Shown here: piece after piece, positions 10,963-20,794 of the stretch
Layout: every line of letters starts with the position of its first letter
Position numbering within the stretch: the first letter of the stretch is position 1
NCBI GenBank assembly: GCA_963920575.1
Contig: OY986964.1
Location: forward strand, 16,557,987 to 16,621,986
Source: Narthecium ossifragum
Lineage: Eukaryota; Streptophyta; Magnoliopsida; Dioscoreales; Nartheciaceae
Length of the DNA: 64,000 bases
Reading direction: 5' to 3'
The notes under the pieces: model-generated
What the model saw: only the letters and a program-made list of their open reading frames with translations
Databases searched by the model: none
Told to the model about the DNA's origin: nothing
Program-made: the position numbers and the translations under genes

Positions 10963-12512
10963 TGTGAGGACCTGTCCCTCTATTCCTGTAGCTCGTTGTT
11001 GACCACAAGGGCAATTTGGTAAATTGCACCTCGTCGGTTAGTTTCTCACCCGTGTGCACACACTGACCTTGTTTGGTGTTAGTGCTTGTTTAGAATGGTT
11101 AGGTAGACCCGGGATTGGAAGATCCCAGCTCGGGCGCGCAGAAGCTTGTTTTTGGGCTGCTGGCGGCCCGTGAGCGATCGATCTCTCTTTGGAGCGATCG
11201 ATCGCTCCTTGGAGCGATCGATCGGACTCGGGTCGGTGGCTTTTCTGCTTCGAGAGGACGGCCGCCGTTGGCCGTCGCTCTCTCCTGTCAGAAGGGGAGG
11301 ACTTTCCCTCCCCTCCTTCCCCTTTTCCCCTGCCTTTTCTTCCTCTTCTCTTCCTTCCCTTCTCTTCTCTTCCTTCTTCCTTCCTTCCTTCTTCTTCCCG
11401 CAAGCTCTGCCTTGCTCTGTTTTTCTTCCGGCAGCCACCTTCTTCTTCGCCGTTCTTCCTTCTCCGGCCACCGTTTTGGGCGTTCCAAGGCTTGTTAGAA
11501 CCGTGGCGGCATGAGGAAGATCTCTGGTGTGGTTTGGAGCTGGGTTGGTGACTGGTTTGCGGGGAATCAGTCGATGATTGCGTTTCCGGTAGGTGTTCTA
11601 CCCACGTAAGTTAGTTTAATGGGTTTCTCCTAATCTAGCCGTTTGATCTTGTTGTTCTTTGTATTGTTGGATTCCTCTTGCTTAGAAGAATTTTTTGTAT
11701 AAGTTTCATAAGCTTTGGTTGAGATTTTAGTAGGATTTATGCATGTTTAATCTCGGATTTTCCGGCTTCTGCTGTTCTTGAAGAACAGCCGGCTTGCGGC
11801 GAGTTTTCCAATCAGTACGTGCATGTTCTTGGGTTGTAATGAACATACGAGTTGTAGATCTCTGAGTTATCTCTCAAACCCAACTTATTTCATAATTTTC
11901 TGATTTTCGTACGATTTGTTATGAATTTATTACTGGAGGGCTGCGTTGCAGCAAGTAACTGGTAAGTTAGTTTGATTAGCGGTTTTGATTAGCGTTTTCC
12001 TGTTAATCTAGCCGTTGGATATTTCTGAATTTTGCATATATTGATCCCGTCATATAGATCTACTGGAGGCTAGGTTGGATCCCAAATCTGACATCAGATC
12101 GACGGGTCAACTAGCTGCTATGTAGAGTATGCTTTCTTTTTCTTGGGCTTTCCGAGTTCGATCGATCCAAGGACAAGTTGGATCGATCGGACTGCAAGTA
12201 GGATCCATCGGACTGCAAGTAGGATCGATCGGATTGCAAATAGGATCGATCAGACTGTAGTTGGATCGATCGGACTGCAAGTAGGATCGATCCATGGGTA
12301 TGTTGGATCGGTCCAGGTTGCACCCAAGATGGTCTATTCACTGAGGGCAAGTCGGATCGGTCCATGGGTATGTTTGGATCGATCCAGTGTTTCCCAGGAA
12401 CAGTATCTGAGGGTAGCAGAGAATGGCATGATATAAAATGTTGTTGTTAGTAGATGTAGGAACCCCCCCTCGTATCCCAGTCCAGATGGGTGTTCTGGGC
12501 CGGGGCGCGACA
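10963..12512 (+). mobile_element. Solo LTR (short variant, 1.55 kb) nested in E2
   Basis: It starts TGTGAGGACCTGTCCCTCTA and ends CCGGGGCGCGACA. The bases on both sides are CCAGA (10958-10962 and 12513-12517), a perfect 5-bp duplication. The leader (11290-11510) is strongly pyrimidine-rich in the sense direction. GATCGATC cores occur upstream (about 11175-11225) and in a long downstream array (about 12155-12390). Confidence 0.93.
12155..12390 (+). repeat. GGATCGATCGGACTGCAAGTA repeat array
   Basis: Roughly eight 20-bp units in tandem, each a GGATCGATC(G/C) core followed by a spacer such as GACTGCAAGTA. Towards the end the core becomes GGATCGGTCCA. Unlike the arrays in sister LTRs, the spacing is close to regular at 20 bp. 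Confidence 0.85.
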
Positions 12513-13374
12513 CCAGAGGAGAGAGAGCATCTTCAGCAGCAGCCAGTTTTAGAGCCGCCAGCTCTGACTTTCAGCTTTCAGCTTCAGCCTTCAGCTTTCG
12601 GAGCTTCTCGCAGCTTGCGATTTCCTTGTGGCTCTGGGTTTTCCCCCCTGTGACTCGTTCCCGTGCGGCCGTGTTGGCTTGGGATTGGAGTCGGGTGTGG
12701 CTTGAGAGTAGCCACCGATTGGGACAAGAGCTTGGGTTGGTTGCTCTTGTCGGGGCATGTCCGTCGCCTACGTGTGGTGCACATTGAGGTTCGACGGCTT
12801 CCTCGGTTGCGTCAGTTGGCCGCGCACTGGGTTGTGCTTCTTTGGCCATGGGAAGGTGTCGTGAGTACACCTGACGGTGTTGTTTTGCTCTCGTTGAAGG
12901 TCGCTGGTTGGCGCGCCTTCCAGTTGTCGAGAGCTGGGGTTTGTTCACCGGCTTGTGGTGAACTCCCTCCCCGTTGTTTTCGAGGGTGCTCTGGAGAGCA
13001 GCTCTGTGAGGACCTGTACCTCCAACCCGGTCCGACCGCGTCGGTCGAGGGTCTGGTTCGGCTGTGTTGGCTCGGTTGGTCTTGCTTCGTGATCTCCATT
13101 GATCGTTGCGACTCCGGGGGGTAATTTGGTAAATTACCCTTGGCAGAGTCGGTTTCACACACGCGTTGAACACACACGACCTTGGGATGATGTATGTGTT
13201 TGATTAGACCTTTAGGGGTACCCAAATCGGAGGATCTGAGTTAGATCATAGGGATCGAGATTTGAGCGGCTGGGATCTGATTTGGTTGATCGGACGGCTG
13301 GGAGCTATGATCAAGCTGATCGTATTTAATCCCCTTAAACCCTTTTCCTTCTCTCGTTAGTGCTCGTTTCCGTC

Positions 13375-15743
13375 TGTGAGGACCCGCCCCTCTTTTCCCG
13401 TGGCTTGTTGTTGACCCCAAGGGCAATTTGGGAAATTACGCCTTGGCGGTCGTTTCACACTGGGTGTGCAAACACAGACCTTGTTTGGTGCTTGTGTTTG
13501 TTTAGAAAGGTTAGGTGGACCCGAGGTCGGAAGTTCTGGGCTTGGGCCTGAGTCTCAGCCCAAGGTTGCCGTTCTGGGCAAGGGAGATCGATCTGCATGG
13601 CATGGAGATCGATCTCTCTGTGCTTGGAAGTCGTTGGCGGTGACGTTCGAAGGACGGCCACGGCGATGGCCGTCGTTTCCCCTGTCAGGGGAGGGGAGAC
13701 TTTTGCTCCCCTCCTTCGCCTTTTCCCCCGCCTTCGCCGGCTTTCCCCTGCCTTATCCCTTCCCCTCCTCCTTCCTTTCTTCCCCTTCTTCCCTCTTCTT
13801 CCTCCCGGTTCTGTTTTCTTCCCCTGTTCCGGCAGCCCCCTTTCCTCCTCCATTCTCCCTCCTCCGGCCACCGTTCTCGGAGCTTGAAGGCTCGTTGGAA
13901 CCGTGACGGCGTGAGGAAGATCCTAGGCTAGGCTTTGTGGATCGAAGCAGCTCTGTGTAGGTAGGGTTCTCACTCAAAGACTCCTGCTATTTTAAAGGTT
14001 TTAAATCCGGCTTTGTTTTCAATGGATCTCCTTGCGGAGTTGATGCTTTCCGATTTTGAAGCCATGAGTAGCTTCGTGGTCCTTAGATCTACCAGACCAC
14101 CTAGTTTGGTGAGGTGTGGTTGAGGTTTCTGGCGGTATTCTTCGCCATCCGGCCGCTGGTGAACCCATCCAGATCGATCTCATGGGATGAGATCGATCTC
14201 GTTTGGGGTGGCACGCTCCGCCCGAGTGAGAGCGATCTCCCTGGAAGGGAGATCGATCTCTTGGCGGTTGGCGTCGGTACGTCAAGGGTCACATACGAGA
14301 TCGATCTCCATATGGGTGGAGATCGATCCCGTTGGGGTGACCAGGACTGGTACCTATCGCCTTGAGGCAGATCGATCTCACTGCTACATGAGATCGATCT
14401 CCTTCGATGCAGAGAGGACTTTTATTCGTTTTAAATGCTGTCTTGCCCGCGGGGCTTCGCATGTAAGTGGTTTTGACGGTTCTGCCCTTGGGGCTTATCG
14501 TGTTACTCATCAAGCTTGAATGCTTATCGCTTTGTGGTGGAACCGAGAGGATGATGCCTCTCGGGATGTGTAGAATAAATGGGTTGACGGTATGCCCTTT
14601 ACCGCTTTGTGGTGAACCGAGGAAGTCATGATCCTCGGGAGTGCTTAGACTAAATGGGCCGAAGGTGTGCCCTTGTTGTGTTGCCTGTTACTATTTTATA
14701 TTTAACCTGCCCTGCTTCCTGTGCATTAGACATGCTAGGTTAGACTGGGTGGGGTTGACCCGTGGACTTCGGTGATCAAAGGCTAAGTGGTGGATGCCGT
14801 TCCATACCTGTGTCCCCGTGCGGGTGTCCAGCACGGGCAAGGGTGTCCTACAGGTATCGTCTGGCCCAACCTGTGTACGGGACCGTCGGAGGTAGCCCAG
14901 TCCTCGTGCAGTGACTATCGGAGGGACGTACGTTGGACAGGAACCCTTGGGGGGGGAAACATCGATGGGATCGATGGACTCCCTGGCTAGACTTAGTCTT
15001 TGGTTGGGAGTTAGGGGTCGTGTTGGCTTTGTTGCTTGGAGTCCATCGTTGGACAGGAACCCTGGCTAAACTTAGTCTTTGGTCGGGTGTGGAGATCCTG
15101 CTTGGAGAAGGGTGTCCTACCAGTAGCGCCATGTCCACCCTGTGACAGGGATTGTCGGAGTTGTCCTCCCCTGAGCAGTAGTTGTCGGAGGGGCGTACTT
15201 GGGACAGGAGTCCTTCGGGTTATTGACGGGATTTATGGGATCCTTGGCAAGCCTCAGTACTTGGCACAGAGTTGGTTCGTTTGGGTTTGCCTTCTTAGCG
15301 AGAGTGGTAGAGTAGGACCCTGCTGAGCTGTTGCTCATTCCTACCTGAACTGTGTTGTTGCAGGTGCAGGTCCCAGCTCCTCTCCGGTGCTTCCCCCTCG
15401 GTCGTCTCGTGGCAGCGCGCCGGCTCCTGGCCATGTCTGAGGGTCAGGAGGGTTTTGTTTGTGCCTTCGCGGAGACCCCGGTGGGTGTCGTAGCTCTTTT
15501 TGGGGACTGTGTTGATCCCTTGTAAATCTTGTTGTACTACAACTCTTGTTTAACTCTATTATATCTGTTTTGTAATAGATGTTAATAGATGTTGTTAAGT
15601 TTGCTTCCGCCTTGTTCCTGTGGTCAGCTGTTTCCGCCAGCTATGTGTTAGTTTCAACTGTTTCCGCCAGTTGAGGCTAGTAGTTGTAGGTTTTCCCCCT
15701 TGTGTCCCGGCCCGGTTTGGCGTCCGCGGGTCGGGGCGCGACA
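13375..15743 (+). mobile_element. Solo LTR, family B, plus strand, nested in the E2 3' LTR
   Basis: It starts TGTGAGGACCCGCCCCTCTT and ends GTCGGGGCGCGACA (2.37 kb). Flanks are CCGTC (13370-13374) and CCGCC (15744-15748), a duplication with one mismatch. It is the same family as the reverse copy at 7747-9925. GAGATCGATCTC cores occur at 13584-13620 and, in a longer array, at 14165-14405. Confidence 0.9.
14165..14405 (+). repeat. GAGATCGATCTC palindrome array (family B LTR)
   Basis: Eight or so AGATCGATCT cores, paired head to head around short spacers (for example CATGGGATGA). The outer bases GAG/CTC match the smaller upstream pair at 13584-13620 of the same LTR. By contrast the reverse copy at 7747-9925 uses GGATCGATCCT or AAGATCGATCTT. 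Confidence 0.8.
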
Positions 15744-16041
15744 CCGCCGTTAGGGAGAGAAGACGAGATCGGAAGAGGGAGAGGAGAGACCCGCGATCCA
15801 CGTCGAGGGAGAGACGGAGACGGCGGCTATCGCGACCAGAGGCGACGGCGATCCGCAGAGGAGAGGACTTGGCGGCGTCGATGGCAGAGAGCAAGGCGCC
15901 GGCAAGCCTGGTGACCGGGTTGGAGACGGAGAGGTCGACGACGACGGTAGAGAGCTCGGCGACGACTGGAGAAAAGAAGATCTCGACGCCCAAAGGTAGG
16001 AGATCTACCCTACTCCTTAATTAGGATCCTAGGAATGGTTG

Positions 16042-17320
16042 TGTCACACCCCGGCCCAGAAAACCCATCCAGAACGAGGCGTGAGGGTTCCTATCACTAT
16101 TCATCTCCAATTGGCACGATACAAAGCGAAAAAGACAGATAAATTTAAACAATTGATATTGCAGAGGCGAAATAGAAATTCAATTCATATATATATACAT
16201 CAAGTTGTACTGATACAAAATTCTTTATCAAACTCCTCCAAAGGAAAGATTTATACAATAATCCAAAAATTCCTCGAAAGATGTTTATAATATACAAACT
16301 ATCAAAAAGGTACAACAGTCGTCCTCCAGCAACCTCAAGCGCCTCTGGAAGTACTCGCGCCGCCAAACGCAGATCCCGTCGGCTCTACTGAAGAAGAATT
16401 GGCGCCTGCACCTGCAAACGCAGCCCGGATAGGAGTGAGCGATAAGCTCAGTAGGGTTCTACTCTACGGCACACAGAAAGGAGGAAAACAACAACAGTGT
16501 TGTCTCCCCGCTCAAGTCTAACGGATGCCACGGGTTCCATAACCCTGTCGATGTCCTAAGGGCTCCTGTCATGAAACCTCTCTCCTGAACATGTTACCAG
16601 GAGGCCAAGGAACAGTAACATGCAGGATCACCCTTACCCAAACGGGAATACCATGCCTTGGGGACCACGTCGAGAACACATCGACAACCATCCTTAGTAC
16701 TTGGCATTGGGAAGACAACACGACCTCTAAACCTCAAAACATTGATCAGAGTCAACTATAACACATCCTCGATAACATGAGATTCAATTAATCACGCCCT
16801 AATCCTTACTACCCAGCCACGGTCCTAAGGCTAGATCCGAGCTACCCGAGAGCCTCGGATCGGTGATCACCCCATCGCCCGCCTAACCTCATATGCCTCT
16901 AATGCATACAATGCATGAACCTATACAAACATCTACCCTAGATGTCTCTATATGCCACATCATTAGTTATAGACTCAACAGATATACAATAGCCCTCGCC
17001 ATCGCCGGCAAGAGGCTAAGGTTCCACAATTCCTCATTAGCTAGCACTCATAGCTAGCTAATGGTTAGGCAACTACATAAGCATTTTACTACTTATCAAA
17101 CCAAGTATTAAATGCACTTAAAACCACAATTCACCCAAAGGGGTTAAGCACGCAATTCAATCCTCCATTTCAATAGAAATCCCTTGAAAATTCTATGAAA
17201 ACAACGTGCATGCTTCCCAACATGCTTAAGTACTTATCACAAACGAAATCCATTTAAGAAAGGCCAAGAAACGGTGCTTAAGGGCTAACGGTCGATCCGA
17301 CGGTCAACCGTGAGGTACTT
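16042..17320 (-). mobile_element. Minus-strand family A LTR fragment inside the E2 3' LTR
   Basis: It begins TGTCACACCCCGGCCCAG, the exact reverse complement of a family A LTR 3' terminus, and runs backwards through that LTR to its GTCGACCGT array (about 17288-17315). There it meets plus-strand sequence of the host LTR. The exact terminal start suggests an insertion whose far side was lost by deletion together with the middle of the host LTR. Its first ~140 bp are inverted relative to 17520-17660, so the segment ends in long inverted repeats. Confidence 0.75.
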
Positions 17321-17660
17321 TTGATAGGGGTTGTGGGATCCCGTGGCATTCCTTAGACTTGAGCGGGGAGACATGACTGTTGTACTTTTGATAGTTTTGT
17401 ATATTATAAAGATCTTTCGAGGACTTTTGGGATTATTGTATAATATCTTTTCCCTTGGAGGAGTTTGATAAGAATTGTAATCAGATGTTTAAATAGTACA
17501 ACTTGATGTATTTATAAATTGGATTACTGTTTCACCTCTGGAATATAAATTGTTTAAATTTATCCGTCTTTTCCGCATTGTATCGCGCCAGTTGGAGATG
17601 AATAGTGATAGGAACCCTCACACCCCACCCTGGGTGGGTTTTCTAGGTCGGGGTGTCACA

Positions 17661-19352
17661 TGTTCGCTGGTTGGTTTGTAGTAGAAATACCGATTTTGGA
17701 TTCGTGGTCGTTCGTACTACCAGATCCCAAGTTTTTATGAGATTTGGTAGAGTTTTCCGATTGTATTTCTCACCGTCTGGTTGCCGGAGAACCCAACAGG
17801 ATCGATCATTCTTGAGGAATGATCGATCACTCTGGGTTGGTCATCCTTAGCCCGGGAAGGATCGATCATCTGGTTGGAGATGATCGATCATGTCCCTTGG
17901 CTGACATGGGCGAGGTCCTTGGTCACGAAGGTGATCGATCTTCTTGGAGGGAAGTTTGAAGATCGATCCTTTGGCCGTTGTAGCTTGACAGGGATTGAAC
18001 CTTCTCATCACGAGGGTGATCGATCATTCCCCTGGGGATGATCGATCCTTCATGTGGCAGGGAGGTGTTTTCAATGGTTTTTGCCAGCGAGGCTTCGCTT
18101 ATGCGGTTTTCTTAACCGCTTTATAAACTGGTACATATCCTTGAGCATGTTAGCCCCATAATGAGGGGTAGTGGTGAACCGGGAGAGTGACGACTCCCGG
18201 GATGTGTAGATAGCATGTTGTACTGTTAGCCTTGTTTGTCGGGGTTGCTTCCCGTAATATGTTGTCTTTTGGCGGGCTGGCTGCAGTTGGTGAGGCTACC
18301 ACTGCAGCTGCTCTTTGCCCTGTTTTACTATTCACAACCCCGAGCCGGCAGGGTGCTGAGCCCAGACCTTGTTTACTTAATCGTCACATACATTGCATAC
18401 TTATCTGCTTTCCTGCGTATATTCAAAGCATGCATCTGGTTGTGCATTAGTTGCCTAAGGTTAGGATGTAGGTGATCTGTGGGTCGCTGTCCCGAGGCTT
18501 GGAAGCTAGGATTTAGCCCTAGGACTGGGGTTGGGTAGCTTGGTTCAGGTTTGAATGATGGTGTTCAGTCGATTTCGAGGATAGGCCTAGATGACTCGAA
18601 CACCTGTTGATTGATGATTTTTAGAGGTTGTGTCGGCCTCGAGCCGCGTTCTGAGGTGTAGCCAGTGTCCAGTTGTGAGGACTCTTGAGTAGAGGGTGTG
18701 CATACTCAGCGGTGCCATTTTCTTCCAACAGTGGCAGTTTCCTGTTTGTGAGTCAGCAGTGTTGATTCCCTGCTTACTGAGCGTGACCTGTCATATGACC
18801 AGTTCCCCTCAAAGATCATGATCGTTGACCTCAGGGACACGCGGTGGGGTTATGGGACCCCTGTGTACACCCAGACCTTGCTGGAGGGCGACACTGTTGC
18901 ATTTCCCTCTTCCTTCTATGTGTCGTACTGTAGTTTCCTTGCTGAGCTTAGTTGCTCATTCCTACCCGGGCTACGTTTTGCAGGTGCAGGCATTAGCTCC
19001 TCTTCGGTGGCCCCTACCGGGCAGTTGGTCGGTGGTGCAGCGACTCTTGGCGGAGTCTGAGGAGTGGTGATCTGTCTTTCCCAGAACCCTTGTATAGTTA
19101 GTCTCCTACGGGAGAGTATAAATGTTTGTACTTGATCTTTTCCTCTTCGAGGTTTTGTATATTATGCTTTGGGATTTGATATCTTTAAACTTGAGGTTTC
19201 TTAAATCTTTAATTTGTAATTGAGGGTGGTTGATGAATTGTTTGGGGAGACCATTAGATTAGAGAGAACCCTCGCCAAAATTTTCCGTAGTTTGTTAGGT
19301 TCCGGTTTGCATTGTCCGGCACGGTTGGGCTTTCACGGGTCGAGGCGCGACA
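17661..19352 (+). mobile_element. 3' LTR of E1, second part (family C)
   Basis: It starts with the target duplication TGTTC (17661-17665) and continues the LTR broken at 5169, ending GTCGAGGCGCGACA at 19352. It has an array of GATCGATC palindromes (17800-18055) and the usual terminal block (TTTTGTATATTATG near 19155, GGTCGG-type end). No coding sequence is seen. Confidence 0.88.
17800..18055 (+). repeat. ATGATCGATCAT palindrome array, downstream half
   Basis: About nine GATCGATC cores, mostly in inverted pairs such as GATCGATCATTC then GAATGATCGATC. The flanking bases match the upstream array of the same LTR at 4795-4935 better than those of other LTRs nearby. Confidence 0.85.
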
Positions 19353-19444
19353 GTCAGTGTGTGCACAGTCGACGTGAAACAAGCAAACGGGTCACGGGTC
19401 CGACCCAGCTGGTCGACCCAGGAATAGAGGGGCAGGTCCTCACA
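19353..19444 (-). mobile_element. First 92 bp of an LTR of element E3 (minus strand)
   Basis: On the minus strand this starts TGTGAGGACCTGCCCCTCTA at 19444 and is cut after 92 bp by the end of the E1 LTR (19352). It directly follows the E3 pol (19519-20262, minus), so it is the beginning of the E3 3' LTR. The cut point suggests that E1 inserted here. The remainder should then lie to the left of the window. Confidence 0.8.
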
Positions 19445-19518
19445 TCCTAATACCTTATAGGAAATCTCATCCCGAGATTCGATAAAGGTACGGCTCGGAA
19501 ATAGAAAAAGAAGCTACA

Positions 19519-20262
19519 CTAGAAGAAAGAACAAAATCTACCTCGAGAAGGAAACAACTGCGGAAACTCCTGCCGCATGCGCGCCTCTCGCTCCCAGGTC
19601 ATCTCCTCGGTGCCTTTGTGCCTCCACAGTACCTTGACTAAGGGAATCGTCTTGCCCCGCAAGACCTGATCCCTCCGTTCAAGTACCCGAACTGGCTGCT
19701 CAACGAACGTCACGTCTGTCTCAAGCTCGATGTCATCCACCCGGATGACATGAGATGAGTCGGAGTGATACTTCCTCAACATCGACACATGGAATATCGG
19801 ATGCACATCTGACATGTGCTGAGGAAGATTCAGGCGGTAAGCTACCTCGCCAATCCTCTCTAGGATTTCGAATGGCTCGACGAACATCGGCGCCAACTTG
19901 CCACCTCTGCCAAACTTGACGGACCCTCTGTACGGCGCTGCTCGCAGGAACACCCTGTCGCAGACTGTGAACTCCAATGGTCGTCGCCTCTGATCTGCAT
20001 AACTCTTCTGTCGGCTCTGAGCCGTCAGAAGTCTCTGCCTGATCTGCACTAGCCTCTCTGACGACCGTCTGACGATGTTTGGACCAGTGAGTGAAGCCTC
20101 TCCAACCTCTGTCCAGCAAATTAGGGAACGCCACGACCTACCGTACAATGCCTCGAAAGGTGCTACTCCAAGACTGGACTGGTAGCTGTTGTTGTAGGCG
20201 AGCTCAACCAAGGGAAAGTGCTCCTCCCAGCTGCCTCCTGCGTCGAGGACACATGCTCTGCA
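19519..20262 (-). pseudogene. Ty3/gypsy integrase C-terminal part of element E3 (5'-truncated)
   Basis: An open frame of about 240 codons contains ELAYNNSYQSSLGVAPFEAL, LTAQSRQKSYADQRRRPLEF, DRVFLRAAPYRGSVKFGRGG, SDVHPIFHVSMLRKYH and a final chromodomain-like IPLVKVLWRHKGTEEMTWER. It ends at a TAA/TAG-type stop near 19519. It lacks RT, RNase H and the catalytic integrase core because it is cut at about 20263, where AT-rich unrelated sequence begins. It is younger-looking than the E1 copy, with no internal stop over this stretch and the EEM triplet that E1 has lost. Confidence 0.88.
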
Positions 20263-20549
20263 TGTAACTGTTGAAAAAAGTTGACGGCGGATAATTTTTT
20301 GTAAATTAATTCAATAATAGAGGTAGTTTTCTGTAAAATACAATAAGGAGGTTTATTTTTTAAAATAATCTTAAAATATAAGTGACGATACCTGAAGAGG
20401 TGTTTTATAGGAAGTATTCTCATTTCTTCTTATTTGACGGTAAACAACAAAAAAAAAGGAAAGAAAAGAAAGAAAGTGTGGCAATGATAAAATAGCTGGA
20501 TGGAAAAATACGAGTATTAATCAGATTTGTTGGGATTTGTTGCCAAATA
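20263..20549. other. AT-rich spacer without genes
   Basis: No open frame, RNA gene or repeat of note was recognised. It starts at the truncation point of the E3 pol. Confidence 0.6.
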
Positions 20550-20794
20550 GGACCCATACTATTCACTTTTTACATTTTAGGACCCCCTTTATGTTTTTTT
20601 ACATAATAGGACCCTATACACGTAAAGAACACGTGTATAAATTAATACGCGTATAAAACATAATTATACGCGTATCCATGATACGTGTATAATCAAGAAT
20701 TATACCGGTATTAGTTTATATGCATGTATGTGATTCTATTATGCAAAAAAAACATGAAAGAGGTCGTGAAGTGTAAAAAGTGAATATAAGGTCC
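20550..20794. mobile_element. Inverted-repeat (MITE-like) element
   Basis: The first ~70 bases (GGACCCATACTATTCACTTT, ACATTTTAGGACC, ATGTTTTTTTACATAATAGG) are an imperfect reverse complement of the last ~70 (AATAGAATCAC side: TTATGCAAAAAAAACATG, GTGTAAAAAGTGAATATAAGG). The centre is rich in ACGCGTATAA/TACGCGTATC. No clear target duplication was found, so the superfamily is unassigned and the outer limits may extend somewhat. Confidence 0.6.

Larger units (their letters stand above)
9940..13004 (+). mobile_element. Internal region of E2 (non-coding or decayed), with a nested solo LTR
   Basis: The two parts are 9940-10962 and 12518-13004, about 1.5 kb together. After the primer site come a few short open frames with no recognisable gag zinc knuckle or pol motif. 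A Gln/Arg-rich stretch near 10620-10690 (CAG-rich) could be a relic of gag but cannot be assigned. The second part (12518-13004) is G/T-rich with repeated CAGCTTTCAG at 12570-12600. It ends just before the 3' LTR at 13005. Confidence 0.6.
5170..17660 (+). mobile_element. Element E2: complete non-autonomous LTR retrotransposon, itself multiply interrupted
   Basis: E2 starts TGTGAGGAACCGTACC (5170) and ends CGGGGTGTCACA (17660). It is flanked by the perfect 5-bp duplication TGTTC (5165-5169 and 17661-17665) and sits in the 3' LTR of E1. Its parts are: 5' LTR 5170-9939 (interrupted at 7747-9925), primer site at 9943, internal region 9940-13004 (interrupted at 10963-12512) and 3' LTR 13005-17660 (interrupted at 13375-15743 and rearranged at 16042-17320). 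Without insertions the internal region is only about 1.5 kb and shows no protease, RT, RNase H or integrase. E2 therefore depended on a relative for transposition. Confidence 0.85.
13005..17660 (+). mobile_element. 3' LTR of E2 (family A), interrupted and partly inverted
   Basis: The start (TGTGAGGACCTGTACCTCC AACCCGGTCC, two blocks) matches the E2 5' LTR. Parts in place are 13005-13374, 15749-16041 and about 17325-17660. Between them lie a nested solo LTR (13375-15743) and a minus-strand piece of the same LTR family (16042 to about 17320). The final part lacks about 185 bp relative to the LTR at 510-2902, with CTGTTGT at the junction, suggesting a short-homology deletion. Confidence 0.8.

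Noticed and set aside
10223..10967. Possible gag gene in E2
   Set aside because: Short frames only. No zinc knuckle or capsid-like motif could be found, so the internal region is called non-coding or decayed.
12155..12390. CRISPR-like regular repeats
   Set aside because: The array is a plant LTR-internal GATCGATC repeat with near-identical spacers, not repeats separated by unique spacers, and the genome is eukaryotic.
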